Assembly (NCBI GenBank): GCA_014084085.1
Contig: NPFB01000070.1
Location: 259,606 to 276,887 of the forward strand
Length of the DNA stretch: 17,282 bases
Direction of reading: 5' to 3'
Source of the DNA: Hondaea fermentalgiana
Taxonomy: Eukaryota; Sar; Bigyra; Thraustochytrida; Thraustochytriidae
The stretch's first letter is position 1; each line of letters begins with the position of its first letter. This document shows positions 1 through 7,878 of the stretch, one piece after another. The notes beneath the pieces were generated by a model that worked only from the letters and a program-made list of their open reading frames with translations, did not search any database and was not told where the DNA came from. The position numbers were made by a program, and so were the translations under genes.

Positions 1-87
1 GCGCGGGTCGCGCTCGCCCGCGCCATGCCCGCCATCATCATCATCGTCTGCGCCCGCGCCCAGCAGCCGCGCGCGCAGCCCGCTCAT
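1..87 (-). CDS. Possible N-terminal fragment of a gene running off the left edge
   Basis: An ATG at 85-87 on the minus strand opens a frame that stays open through base 1, giving 29 residues that begin MSGLRARLLGAGADDDDDGG. The short basic start followed by a five-Asp run resembles the acidic low-complexity stretches in other proteins of this window, and the sequence upstream becomes very GC-rich and promoter-like. The other two minus-strand frames contain stops at 41-43 and 84-86. No domain is visible and no function can be given. It could equally be chance in 70-80% GC sequence, where open frames are common. Confidence 0.35.
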   Translation of the reverse strand, partial: MSGLRARLLGAGADDDDDGGHGAGERDPR

Positions 88-728
88 CCTCCGCGCCTCT
101 CCTCTCTCCCGCCCGCCTCCCGCGCCCGCCGCCGCCGCCGTCCCCCGCGAGCGCGAGCGCGGCCGCGACCCCGTGCGCGAGCGCCGCGTCCGGGAGCGAC
201 CTTGGTTGGGATCTGGATTGGGCAACGATCCTCGCTCTCGCTGCGAGGACCGCGGGGCAAAAGACAGCAGCGTCGATCTGCCAGATTTGGATTGTCATGG
301 AGGAGAGCCATGAGCCAGACGGAGATCCTCGATGAAGGGGGCGGTGGCCTCGGAAGGCTTCGTCTTGGTATATGCGAGACGAACACCTGCTGCAAGCAGC
401 GAGGCTTGGCTCTCTCGATGGGCTGAAGTGGGATCCCCGGCGCTGCAGGGGAAACTGAAGATGCTTCGCGCAGGAAATGGTGCCGGCTTTCCGTCTCGTG
501 CAAGCTATGGAACACGTCTGCATTGCCGACCGCGGTCTCTTCGATGCTGGCATTTTCTTGATGTCGAATGTTTTGCTCGCGAACGCAGCACGAGAGTGCT
601 TTGGCACGGGCAGAGGCATCTCAGGCTATCGATTCTGCGTTCTTTCTATTTGTTCGTTGAAATCACGGACTGGAGTTGGTAATATGAGCTACGAATAAAT
701 GGAACATGGGTCAAACGGTCGCTGAAAG
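88..728. other. Intergenic region: GC-rich upstream sequence of the left-edge gene and 3' flank of the phosphatase gene
   Basis: Bases 88-200 are extremely GC-rich, with runs of CGC/GCC triplets and CpG, like a promoter or 5' leader for the left-edge minus-strand frame. Bases 200-700 are of ordinary composition. Several overlapping ORFs exist here on both strands (for example 332-682 and 477-698 plus, 41-619 and 84-515 minus), but their translations are arginine- and serine-rich, show no recognisable motif, and overlap one another in different frames, so I do not call any as a gene. A plus-strand AATAAA lies at 694-699, but there is no supported plus-strand gene upstream to use it. No convincing AATAAA is seen on the minus strand just after the phosphatase stop. 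Confidence 0.5.
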
Positions 729-2240
729 TTACACGCCGCAAAGGTCGTCAAAGTCGCAAGGCCCGGCCTCGGCGTCGAGCTGGGCCAAGAAGTCGTCAAG
801 CCCGCACAAAGATTTTAGCGGTCCGCTTGCATTCGTGCAGAGACTATCGGGCATCGGAACAACCGCCTCATTGTGCAAAATTTGCACATAAAATGAAGTA
901 AACGGGTCTGCTGGACCATCGCCACTTGTGTCCTCACATCGCAATAGCACCACAGCCACGTTGGCGGCAAAGGGACTCACACGACCAGAACGCCAATGAC
1001 GCGCAGCCACACGGAGCTCATTAAGCTTGTCCCGCACCGTACCTGGCGACGCGTTGCCCGCCACCTCGTATGGCGAGTGGCCCTCGGGGTCGCGATACAG
1101 GCCCAACCGAGCCACCAGCGGGATGATCGTCTCCGCATGGCCAAATCGCAAAGTGGTGCGCCGCAACGCCATTGCGGCGTCCTCTTCAGATCCTGCCAAT
1201 AAAGTTGCAATCTCCCGCGTGGTCTGCGAAATATCGTGCACCAATGGACAGGCCATCTCGTAATTGATCTGAAACCCGTACCCCTTGAGCCAGTAGCTCT
1301 CTACGTCATCCATGTATGCTAAAAGTTCCACATCGCTCTGGTCCAATAGCCCACAAGCGGGCGTGTCGGTGTTCAGCGCCGCCAAGTGCATCACACAGAG
1401 ATCCCAAACCCCACGCACAACCATCTTCGTTCCCAAGTTCGCCATCCGCTCGTACAATTCTGCATCTTTCTGTCGCACACGGCTCATGATGCGTGCAAAA
1501 ACATCCGCATACACCATCTCCGCGACGCGTCCAAGCGGACCAGTCTCCTCGAGCGTCTTGTTCTTCTTCACCTCGGACGCATAGCGCGGACACGCTTTGT
1601 GAAATCTCAAGTGCCGGTCGTGCGCTTTCGTCTCGGATCGAATCGCTACGCTGACATTGGACCCAAAAGCCCCACGACAAAATGCAGCCGCACTTTGCAA
1701 TGCTCTCGTCACTTGCGACGAACGCACATCGTGCCGCACAGGGTGATAGCCTCCTTCAAATAATGAAGAGTATTGCAACTGAAATCGGCGCCCCATGGCC
1801 TCGAGCTCCGCGTCGCCACTTTCTGTCAGCAGTCCGGCGTCCTCGTCACGAAACTCGAGATCCTTCTCGCCCAAAATTTCCGCCATCGCGCGCAACTTGC
1901 GCAAACTCTTTTCTGTTGGGTACCTCGTACCGTGTCGCACGACCTTGTACACGTGAACGATCTCGCACTGCTGGTCTTGGCCCTCCTTTGTTTTAAAGAC
2001 GCCGACCTCAGCGACGTCCGCCGCACAGCTCTCTGGTTCCTCTCCTGGATGCTCGGCGTCGAGGCGCGCCGCATACGGCGTCTTCGTACCAAGATGCCCC
2101 GCCAGGTGCTCGGCACCCTGGACCATGAACCTGTCGATGCTCGTCATGCTCTGCGCCGGCTGCGACCTCACACAACAGAGTGAAGCTCCCGCCACCAGGA
2201 CAGAAAGAACGGTCGTACTCGCGACGAGGCATCGCCGCAT
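729..2240 (-). CDS. MINPP1: Multiple inositol polyphosphate phosphatase (histidine acid phosphatase clade 2, MINPP1-like), secreted
   Basis: The 503-residue product is close in length to animal MINPP1. It should hydrolyse phosphates from inositol polyphosphates such as InsP6 through a phospho-histidine intermediate. Residues 1-26 form a signal peptide (two Arg, hydrophobic VLSVLVAGASLCCV, then RSQ), which places it in the secretory pathway. The signature RHGTRYP lies at 102-108 (nucleophile His103) and the proton-donor motif HAET at 368-371 inside a LRFGHAETIIPL context typical of MINPP rather than of lysosomal or prostatic acid phosphatases. Cysteines are spaced along the chain as expected for disulfides, and N-glycosylation sequons occur near 195, 227, 396 and 470. 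The C-terminus ends DDLCGV with no KDEL-like ER retention signal, unlike vertebrate MINPP1, so secretion or vacuolar delivery is likely. The ATG at 2240 is chosen because it precedes the signal peptide. There are no introns. The upstream neighbour in the same direction ends 134 bp away. Confidence 0.9.
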   Translation of the reverse strand: MRRCLVASTTVLSVLVAGASLCCVRSQPAQSMTSIDRFMVQGAEHLAGHLGTKTPYAARLDAEHPGEEPESCAADVAEVGVFKTKEGQDQQCEIVHVYKVVRHGTRYPTEKSLRKLRAMAEILGEKDLEFRDEDAGLLTESGDAELEAMGRRFQLQYSSLFEGGYHPVRHDVRSSQVTRALQSAAAFCRGAFGSNVSVAIRSETKAHDRHLRFHKACPRYASEVKKNKTLEETGPLGRVAEMVYADVFARIMSRVRQKDAELYERMANLGTKMVVRGVWDLCVMHLAALNTDTPACGLLDQSDVELLAYMDDVESYWLKGYGFQINYEMACPLVHDISQTTREIATLLAGSEEDAAMALRRTTLRFGHAETIIPLVARLGLYRDPEGHSPYEVAGNASPGTVRDKLNELRVAARHWRSGRVSPFAANVAVVLLRCEDTSGDGPADPFTSFYVQILHNEAVVPMPDSLCTNASGPLKSLCGLDDFLAQLDAEAGPCDFDDLCGV

Positions 2241-2245
2241 CGTGG

Positions 2246-2270
2246 TCTCGTCTCGTCTCGTCTTGTCTCC
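2246..2270. repeat. Short tandem TCTCG pentamer repeat in the phosphatase 5' leader
   Basis: Three exact TCTCG units (2246-2260) are followed by two degenerate ones (TCTTG, TCTCC). On the coding (minus) strand this is a purine-rich GA tract ending only a few bases before the phosphatase ATG, so it is probably in the 5' UTR or core promoter. Confidence 0.7.
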
Positions 2271-2343
2271 TCACGGCACCTTACGTCCGCGACCTTGAAG
2301 GGCGCCCAGCGCAAGAGGATATGCAACGCCAGGAATCAGCAGG

Positions 2344-2349
2344 TTTATT
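2344..2349 (-). terminator. Candidate polyadenylation signal AATAAA of the ArfGAP gene
   Basis: The plus strand reads TTTATT here, so the minus strand carries a canonical AATAAA 25 bases past the TGA stop (2375-2377) of the BAR-RGS-PH-ArfGAP gene. The distance fits a eukaryotic poly(A) signal. It lies in the 134-bp gap before the next minus-strand gene, which suggests separate transcripts. Confidence 0.5.
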
Positions 2350-2374
2350 CGTTAGTTAGGTCTAGAATGCTAGT

Positions 2375-5300
2375 TCATGCGGCACCTGTTGGCACTGTCC
2401 CGGCGGTGGAGCCGCTTGCAAATATGGGCAGCAGATGTGTATGCTTGTGCGCGGCAGCAATGTCCGCGGGGGTTCTGCCGTCAACGTCGGGCTGGTTCAC
2501 AAGATGGCGAAACCCGTTTTGCAAGAGTATCTCGCACGAAGCCAAGTCTCCTCGCGCAATAACATTGTGCAGCGCACTTGCGACATGAGGATCGTCACCA
2601 GAACGCGCGAGTTTGTCTGCGGGGTGATGAATAATGTACTGAAGAAGAGCGGGCGCACTACCGCTCGCGCAAACTGCCTCGAGGCCCTCGCAATTTACCT
2701 CGGATCCATCCTCGCCCCCCGTCCCGGCACCGCTTTCAGCCGCAGCGTCCTCCAGAAATGCCTTCCATACGTATTTGGCCTGGATGAAGCGTTCCTTGAC
2801 GCGCCGGGGAGCGTCTGGCTCCGGCTTGGCCCACTCCTCTTGCTCAGAGAGATGGGCTTCGAAAATAGCATTTACAGCCTCATTTCCAAGAGCCTCGAGA
2901 ACGGCCTTGGACGCATCCGTCCATGAATCGAGCGTCATCGACCGGACTTTCGAGACATGGACTCCCAAGGAGCGATGAATGCCTGAGCACTCGATGCAGA
3001 CCAAGACGCCTAGGTTGATCGACGCCCAGTCCGGTTGAGCAGCTCCGCAATCAGCGCACGTTGTGTTGGCCTCCTGAACCGCAAGAAGTTGAGGATCTGA
3101 GCAAAGCTGCCCGGCAGCAAACTTGGTCTTCGTCGCCTCCTCGGTTCCAGGGTCTGTGCTAACTTCAGATGTCCTGGACACCTGCGACTGACCGCCAAAG
3201 TCGGTAATGAGCCGCTCCGTCGATGTGCGGATGGTGTCAATCCACTCGCGCATCGAGATCTCATTCTCGGCTTGCATCACATACGTTCGTCGGTTCGGCG
3301 ACAATATCTCAAAGCAAAAGCTCATGTCATTCGTCACTGCCGCGTCTGCCTCGCGGACCGTGGCGAACATGCACTCGCAAATGAAAACAGGTTGATCGCA
3401 CACGTCATAGTCCCGGATATAAAACAGCTTGCCTCCTTGCAGAACGAACCATCGACGTTTCCACGACTTGCGCATCTTTGAGGAACGCTTTCGAAGATAG
3501 CCTTCCTTCACCACGGGAGTTGATTTCGGTGGCGGCACGAATTCCTTTTCGTCCGCGTTTTGCGCGCCACCGCGCCCTCTTTTGCTCTCTCCGCGCCGGC
3601 GCAACCGACGCCGTCGTCCAGCTCCACCTCGACCCTCACCATCATTGTCTTCGTCATTCTCATTCTCATTCTCGTCGTCGTCATCGTCGTCCAGGTCATC
3701 GTCCAAATCATCATCGTCGTCCAAATCGTCATCATCGTCATCATCGTCAACGACGACAAGATCATCGCCATCGTCGTTGCCGAAAAGTTCATTGCCAATC
3801 TCACCCTCATTGATAACCTCTGTGTCGCCGCCATCTCCAGAACCCTCAGCCGTGTCGCCACCTTTGCAAACCATCGTCGTCTCATCCTTGTCAGCACCAG
3901 TCTTTGTGGGGACCTCATCAACGCGCTGCTTCTTCTCTTCACCATGACATGAATTCGGACTTGCGTTAAGCTCATGGGCAAGCTCGCCGACGCTACCACG
4001 CCCACGGCTTCGCCGCTTGCCAGCATGGGCAGCGTCTTGCGCGACTTGCTGGTGCGTGAGCTCTTGCTGAGCAGAGGCTGCCGATCTTCCGGCCGGCCGG
4101 TGCTGCGGTGGCATTGGACGCCGTCGTGGCTGCGGGCGCGATGCACCCACAGCGCCACTTTCGTGCTTCGAAGATCTCTTTTTGAGCGCCCACGTCTTGA
4201 TACGGTCTTTCAGAAAGGTCGAACGCACCCTTCCGTGCTGCGCCTTTGGAGCATGCGCAAGCTGCGCGCTGCTCTTGTGCCGCGTGTACATGGAGTTTGA
4301 CCGTGCGCGAGGCTCAAACTTGGTTGACGCACTTGATGAAGGCAGCTGCCGGCGGGAGGCCGTCGCCGCTCCGGGCGGTGGGGACGCCGCATTCGAGAGC
4401 TCCATTGACTTGAGCGCAGCAAGCAAGGGGCCGTGCGGAGTCGTCGTAGATAACGGTCGCTCTTGAATCCACAACCCCCGATCGACTAACTCTTTGAGGC
4501 CCACGCGATATACACGTTGCAAATCCTTGGCCAGAGTTCCCAGGGCAACACTCGGCTGGTACTCAATGTTAAAAGCTTCGGATATCGTGGGGTCATACGG
4601 CCCGTTTACAATAACCCGCGACTTGTTGTCGAGCAAACACCGAACCGACGCTGGCTGACGCGAATTGCTAGGTTCAAAGTCAATCAGATGAAGAGAGCTT
4701 GCAAGATGTGCAGGAATGAGGTTCTCCATCTTCGAGGGATCCAGAACATGTGGGGTATCATCTTCAGCGACTTTGCTACCGCCGAAGCCGCTGCCACCCC
4801 CACCACCGCCACTCGTAGAGGAGCCAGTAGCCGCAGCAGCGGCGGCGGCAGCAACCCCGCTTCGAATGTCGCTCAACGGCGTCTCTTGGTTCAGGTGCGG
4901 GAACGCAAGGTTGAGCCATAGATCTGAGCGTAAAAACTTCGTGTACTCGTCTGCGCGTAAAATGTCGACGACTTCTCGCAGCGCAAGATCAAAGAAGGAG
5001 CGCGAGATGCTCGACGCCTTTGCCTTGGTCGCCTCAAAGGCTGTACGCAATTGCTCAACGCGCGAGGAACTTAATTGTAAATCAAGTTCGCCATTGACAT
5101 ACTTTTGCATAATCGCTGCCGCCCGCTCACGCCGACTAAATTTATCTTCCAGCGTCCGATACCGTTCTGCGTCGAGCCAAAAGGAAATGTGCGTCACTCT
5201 GCCTTCGCGAATCAAGTATCGCAGAAAGCTAATGAGCATGTTTGGCGTATGCAGAATTTCCGAGAGTGCCGGAGACTTTTTCAGCAGCACGAAGCTATCG

Positions 5301-7273
5301 AGCGCACGGAGTCTCCGACCTTCGTCAGACATGGATCGAGAGTGTTTCTGCAGAGCGCCTGCCGGGGTTATGGGGTCGGGACTCGCACTGCCACCTGCCC
5401 CGGTTGCCGTCGAGCCGTCTTGGCTCTCTTGACTCTTGGCCATGCCACCGCTCAGCGAGTGTCCGTGATTCTTGAACGCCATGCGGCGCAACAATTCAAC
5501 AGAATTCGGCGAAGCAGATTGTGATCGCGCATGTAAATTTGCGCTGGACGGCTGTCTTGAAGCGAGTCCGAGACCTGGCGCATGGCCGGCGCCTCGCGAC
5601 TCATCCGCTCTGCGATGCGAATCATGCGCTGACTCTCCCACAAACGGCGCGGCGCTTGCAGCTCTCGGCCTCGCTCGCATATCGCTTCCTGCATCAGACA
5701 CCTCATAGAGATCCGTGCCACCGAGAAGGCTTTCGGCAACTGTGGACCGCAGGCGAACGGATCGACAGAGCTTGCGATTGAGTTCAAAGCGAATCTGAAC
5801 AAAGGCAGACTCGCACTGCTGAAGGTATGCATGCGTTGACGGAAACGTATTTTGTTGCCGTCGCAAGGCTGGGAGATGGCGGATAATGCGTTCATAATTT
5901 TGATGAATGCTGGTTTGCACGGCGAAGAGTCCGCGTACGATGCTCTCAGCCAACTCGTTCTGCTTTTTAATGCGCACTCGGTTGATCTGACTCACCAAAT
6001 CAAAGCGTGCCAGCTCGTACTGCTCGTACGCCAGAAGCGCGTCGCTTTCGCGCATCGCCAGGTTGATACTGAATTGATTGTGCTGCTGCACGCTCTTGTG
6101 TCTGACAGGGCGTTTTACGTTAAGAAAAGATGTGAGCGCAGACTGGTACTCGGTGAACGACTTTTGGTTTGCCTTGAACCGGCTGTGCACGAGAGCGAGC
6201 TCATTTTTGGCATAGTTCTCGATCCCCTCCGCGAAGGCCGTCTCAAGCACGCGAATCGAGTTTTCTCGGGCATTTGCCATGCCGAGAAGTATTTCTCCGA
6301 AGATGCCCGCAGACGTTCCGAAAAAGTCCTCATCTTGCGAAACAGTCTTGCACGCTTTCAACGCCGCAGCAAATGCTCGCTCGCCATCTTGGAGGTCCCG
6401 AGCGCGCTTTTGCCACTTGCGAGAAGCATCAAGGAGTTGTTCGATGTTGTGCTCGAGTACGTCGCACTCTTCTACCACGGTCCAGACCTGCGCTTTAAAG
6501 CGCGGAGAGTCTTCCTCGAAACGAAGCACCGATATTTCAAACTTTGCGTCCTCATCCTCTTCCCCCGCCTTCCCGCTGCTGACAAGAGCTTCATCGTCAT
6601 TTTCGCCCTCGCTCTCCAGTCTCTCGTCGGTTTCGTTCTCTGCGTTAGATTTATCGGGACTCAAGCTTTGATCATCGCTTTCAGCGTCGGGATTGATGCT
6701 TCGATTGGATGATGCTGTCTCTGTCTCCGTGGGCGCGCTCGTGGCAGATTGTGACATCTGATTCGCCTTTGCGGCGACACCGTTGGCTGGCTTGGAGCTC
6801 ACATCTCCGTTTGCAAAGCGTCTGTCGCTGTTGCGCCTGTCCAGAGCCAAGTTTGCAAGTGATGCAGCATTGCTTCCCAGAGGACTACGTGCGTGCAGCT
6901 GGCTCGGTCGTTGAAGATCTTCATGCCAAACGTCTGGTGAGGAGGATGATCCAATGACGCTGCTGGAGGCTGATCTTTGAGGCGCCGACGGCCTCCCGAG
7001 ACCATCTTTCGAGTTGGCCCGAGCTCTCCTTGCTGGTGCGTTCACGCTTAGACCCTTGGGTTTTCCGGAAGGCGTATCAGCCCAGTCCATGACTTTCGAG
7101 CATGCCTTGAGGAGAGATTCGAGTTCGGCAATTTTCTTGTCCTTGGCCTGCATGGACGATACTTGCGTCTTGAGATTGTCGACCTGGCGACGGAGCGCAT
7201 TGATGAGCACATCTTTTTCGTCAGCGTCGAGCTTGGACCCGCAGGTCTCGCATGTCGCCTTGCTCACCGACAT
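2375..7273 (-). CDS. BAR-RGS-PH-ArfGAP-ankyrin multidomain protein (ACAP/ASAP-like ArfGAP with an inserted RGS domain)
   Basis: This 1632-residue protein should stimulate GTP hydrolysis on Arf GTPases at curved, phosphoinositide-bearing membranes. In order I see: a CETC motif at 8-11 and a short coiled coil (20-60); a Ser/acidic linker; a BAR-type helical region at about 250-500 (EECDVLEHNIEQLLDASRKW onwards); another Ser-rich linker; an RGS domain at about 656-793 (FLRYLIREGRVTHISFWLDA, and ending DEYTKFLRSDLWLNL); poly-Ala and poly-Gly runs (808-830); an Asp-rich run (1176-1200) then a basic stretch; a PH domain (1254-1355, KEGYLRKRSS through MREWIDTI); and an ArfGAP zinc finger (about 1390-1510) with Cys1406, 1409, 1426 and 1429 in CX2CX16CX2C spacing and the catalytic Arg1434 in GIHRSLG. 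Weak ankyrin-like helices fill 1525-1625. BAR-PH-ArfGAP-ANK is the ACAP/ASAP layout; the RGS domain between BAR and PH is the oddity. The ATG at 7273 follows a pyrimidine-rich leader, and the next in-frame Met is already inside the coiled coil. No introns. Confidence 0.9.
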   Translation of the reverse strand: MSVSKATCETCGSKLDADEKDVLINALRRQVDNLKTQVSSMQAKDKKIAELESLLKACSKVMDWADTPSGKPKGLSVNAPARRARANSKDGLGRPSAPQRSASSSVIGSSSSPDVWHEDLQRPSQLHARSPLGSNAASLANLALDRRNSDRRFANGDVSSKPANGVAAKANQMSQSATSAPTETETASSNRSINPDAESDDQSLSPDKSNAENETDERLESEGENDDEALVSSGKAGEEDEDAKFEISVLRFEEDSPRFKAQVWTVVEECDVLEHNIEQLLDASRKWQKRARDLQDGERAFAAALKACKTVSQDEDFFGTSAGIFGEILLGMANARENSIRVLETAFAEGIENYAKNELALVHSRFKANQKSFTEYQSALTSFLNVKRPVRHKSVQQHNQFSINLAMRESDALLAYEQYELARFDLVSQINRVRIKKQNELAESIVRGLFAVQTSIHQNYERIIRHLPALRRQQNTFPSTHAYLQQCESAFVQIRFELNRKLCRSVRLRSTVAESLLGGTDLYEVSDAGSDMRARPRAASAAPFVGESAHDSHRRADESRGAGHAPGLGLASRQPSSANLHARSQSASPNSVELLRRMAFKNHGHSLSGGMAKSQESQDGSTATGAGGSASPDPITPAGALQKHSRSMSDEGRRLRALDSFVLLKKSPALSEILHTPNMLISFLRYLIREGRVTHISFWLDAERYRTLEDKFSRRERAAAIMQKYVNGELDLQLSSSRVEQLRTAFEATKAKASSISRSFFDLALREVVDILRADEYTKFLRSDLWLNLAFPHLNQETPLSDIRSGVAAAAAAAATGSSTSGGGGGGSGFGGSKVAEDDTPHVLDPSKMENLIPAHLASSLHLIDFEPSNSRQPASVRCLLDNKSRVIVNGPYDPTISEAFNIEYQPSVALGTLAKDLQRVYRVGLKELVDRGLWIQERPLSTTTPHGPLLAALKSMELSNAASPPPGAATASRRQLPSSSASTKFEPRARSNSMYTRHKSSAQLAHAPKAQHGRVRSTFLKDRIKTWALKKRSSKHESGAVGASRPQPRRRPMPPQHRPAGRSAASAQQELTHQQVAQDAAHAGKRRSRGRGSVGELAHELNASPNSCHGEEKKQRVDEVPTKTGADKDETTMVCKGGDTAEGSGDGGDTEVINEGEIGNELFGNDDGDDLVVVDDDDDDDDLDDDDDLDDDLDDDDDDENENENDEDNDGEGRGGAGRRRRLRRRGESKRGRGGAQNADEKEFVPPPKSTPVVKEGYLRKRSSKMRKSWKRRWFVLQGGKLFYIRDYDVCDQPVFICECMFATVREADAAVTNDMSFCFEILSPNRRTYVMQAENEISMREWIDTIRTSTERLITDFGGQSQVSRTSEVSTDPGTEEATKTKFAAGQLCSDPQLLAVQEANTTCADCGAAQPDWASINLGVLVCIECSGIHRSLGVHVSKVRSMTLDSWTDASKAVLEALGNEAVNAIFEAHLSEQEEWAKPEPDAPRRVKERFIQAKYVWKAFLEDAAAESGAGTGGEDGSEVNCEGLEAVCASGSAPALLQYIIHHPADKLARSGDDPHVASALHNVIARGDLASCEILLQNGFRHLVNQPDVDGRTPADIAAAHKHTHLLPIFASGSTAGTVPTGAA
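3674..3748. repeat. Trinucleotide repeat encoding an acidic tract in the ArfGAP protein
   Basis: Imperfect TCG/TCA triplets on the plus strand encode residues 1176-1200 on the minus strand, almost all Asp with three interspersed Leu. A basic segment (RRRRLRRR around 1220-1227) follows directly and then the PH domain, so the protein has a sharp acidic-to-basic switch just before its membrane-binding module. On the opposite strand the same repeat creates a misleading Ile/Val-rich ORF. Confidence 0.8.
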
Positions 7274-7461
7274 GGCAAATTCCCCCCAAAAGAAGAAGAA
7301 AGTCTTCGCGGCACAGATTTTCCGTCACACTTTCTTATCCCGGAGAGGTTGCCTTGGCGGGTCAAGGTGATCGTTACGTGGCCTGCTGCTTTAGGATAAC
7401 GTCAAGGCCGACTGTCTTTGTACGTACGTTGCGTAAAGCTACGTCGAGGACAAACCAAGTC

Positions 7462-7566
7462 CTTGCCTTTGTACGTCGTCCAGCACCCTTAAGACAGAAT
7501 GTATGGTATGGTCTCTTGCCTTCGTAGCGTAAGACAGAATATAGGTTCTCTTGCTTTGGTACGTCG
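7462..7566. repeat. Degenerate tandem repeats with TAAGACAGAAT and CTTGCYTT-GTACGTCG blocks
   Basis: The block TAAGACAGAAT occurs at 7490-7500 and again exactly at 7530-7540, a 40-bp period. A second block, CTTGCCTTTGTACGTCG, starts at 7462 and recurs in altered form near 7514 (CTTGCCTTCGTAGCG) and 7550 (CTTGCTTTGGTACGTCG). A related TCTTTGTACGTACGTTGCG lies just upstream at 7415. The alternating arrangement looks like a decayed tandem repeat or a cluster of protein-binding sites in the divergent promoter. Confidence 0.65.
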
Positions 7567-7692
7567 CGGAGCTACGTTGGATCAGAATGAAAAGTGTTCC
7601 GCTTTCGCGCGTTGCGTCACACAAAAGAGGCTCACGCGAAAGATGACGCTGTATGCGCACTCGAGACGCGCAAGACCTGGCGCGCACGACCT

Positions 7693-7718
7693 GGCGCGCA
7701 GCGCGCCGCAGCGCGCTG
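7693..7718. repeat. Overlapping GC-rich inverted repeats
   Basis: GGCGCGC-A-GCGCGCC (7693-7707) is a perfect 7-bp inverted repeat around one base. It overlaps a second perfect one, CAGCGCGC-CGCA-GCGCGCTG (7699-7718). The two hairpins are mutually exclusive. Just before them ACCTGGCGCGCA is written twice in tandem (from 7675 and from 7689). Confidence 0.7.
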
Positions 7719-7854
7719 TGTTACCTTTCCCTGTTTGTGGATTGGCGTCCTGGCCCGTACGCGCTAGCCCCTACAGTTGAGGCAAACGAGACGAGGTCCG
7801 CCTCGCGCATGGACCTGACTCGTTCATCTGCCCCTCCTCAACACTTCTTCATTT

Positions 7855-7878
7855 TCTCTCTCTCTCTCTCTCTCTCTC
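7855..7878. repeat. (TC)12 microsatellite
   Basis: Twelve uninterrupted TC units lie about 780 bp upstream of the translin-TRAX ATG, reading as pyrimidines on that gene's coding strand. A similar CT tract is found upstream of the kinase gene in the same orientation relative to its coding strand. Confidence 0.95.

Noticed and set aside
41..619. Minus-strand ORFs of 192 and 143 residues (41-619 and 84-515)
   Set aside because: Low-complexity Arg/Gly/Ala-rich translations from a GC-rich region, mutually overlapping in different frames, with no motif.
332..698. Plus-strand ORFs ending near an AATAAA at 694-699, considered as a small gene
   Set aside because: Two frames overlap, neither shows a motif, and no credible start or splice pattern extends them. 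The AATAAA alone is weak evidence.
3560..3952. Plus-strand 130-residue ORF with a strongly hydrophobic Ile/Val core, resembling a membrane protein
   Set aside because: It is the antisense reading of the Asp-rich tract of the ArfGAP protein (GAT/GAC reads as ATC/GTC). The minus-strand protein has clear domains on both sides.
5852..6712. Plus-strand 286-residue ORF with a reasonably protein-like composition
   Set aside because: It lies antisense to the BAR region of the ArfGAP protein, and no motif is seen. The minus-strand reading is continuous and domain-bearing.
7462..7566. CRISPR-like or transposon-terminal repeat reading of the intergenic repeats
   Set aside because: Repeat copies are degenerate, unit spacing is uneven, there is no cas or transposase gene, and the context is clearly eukaryotic.
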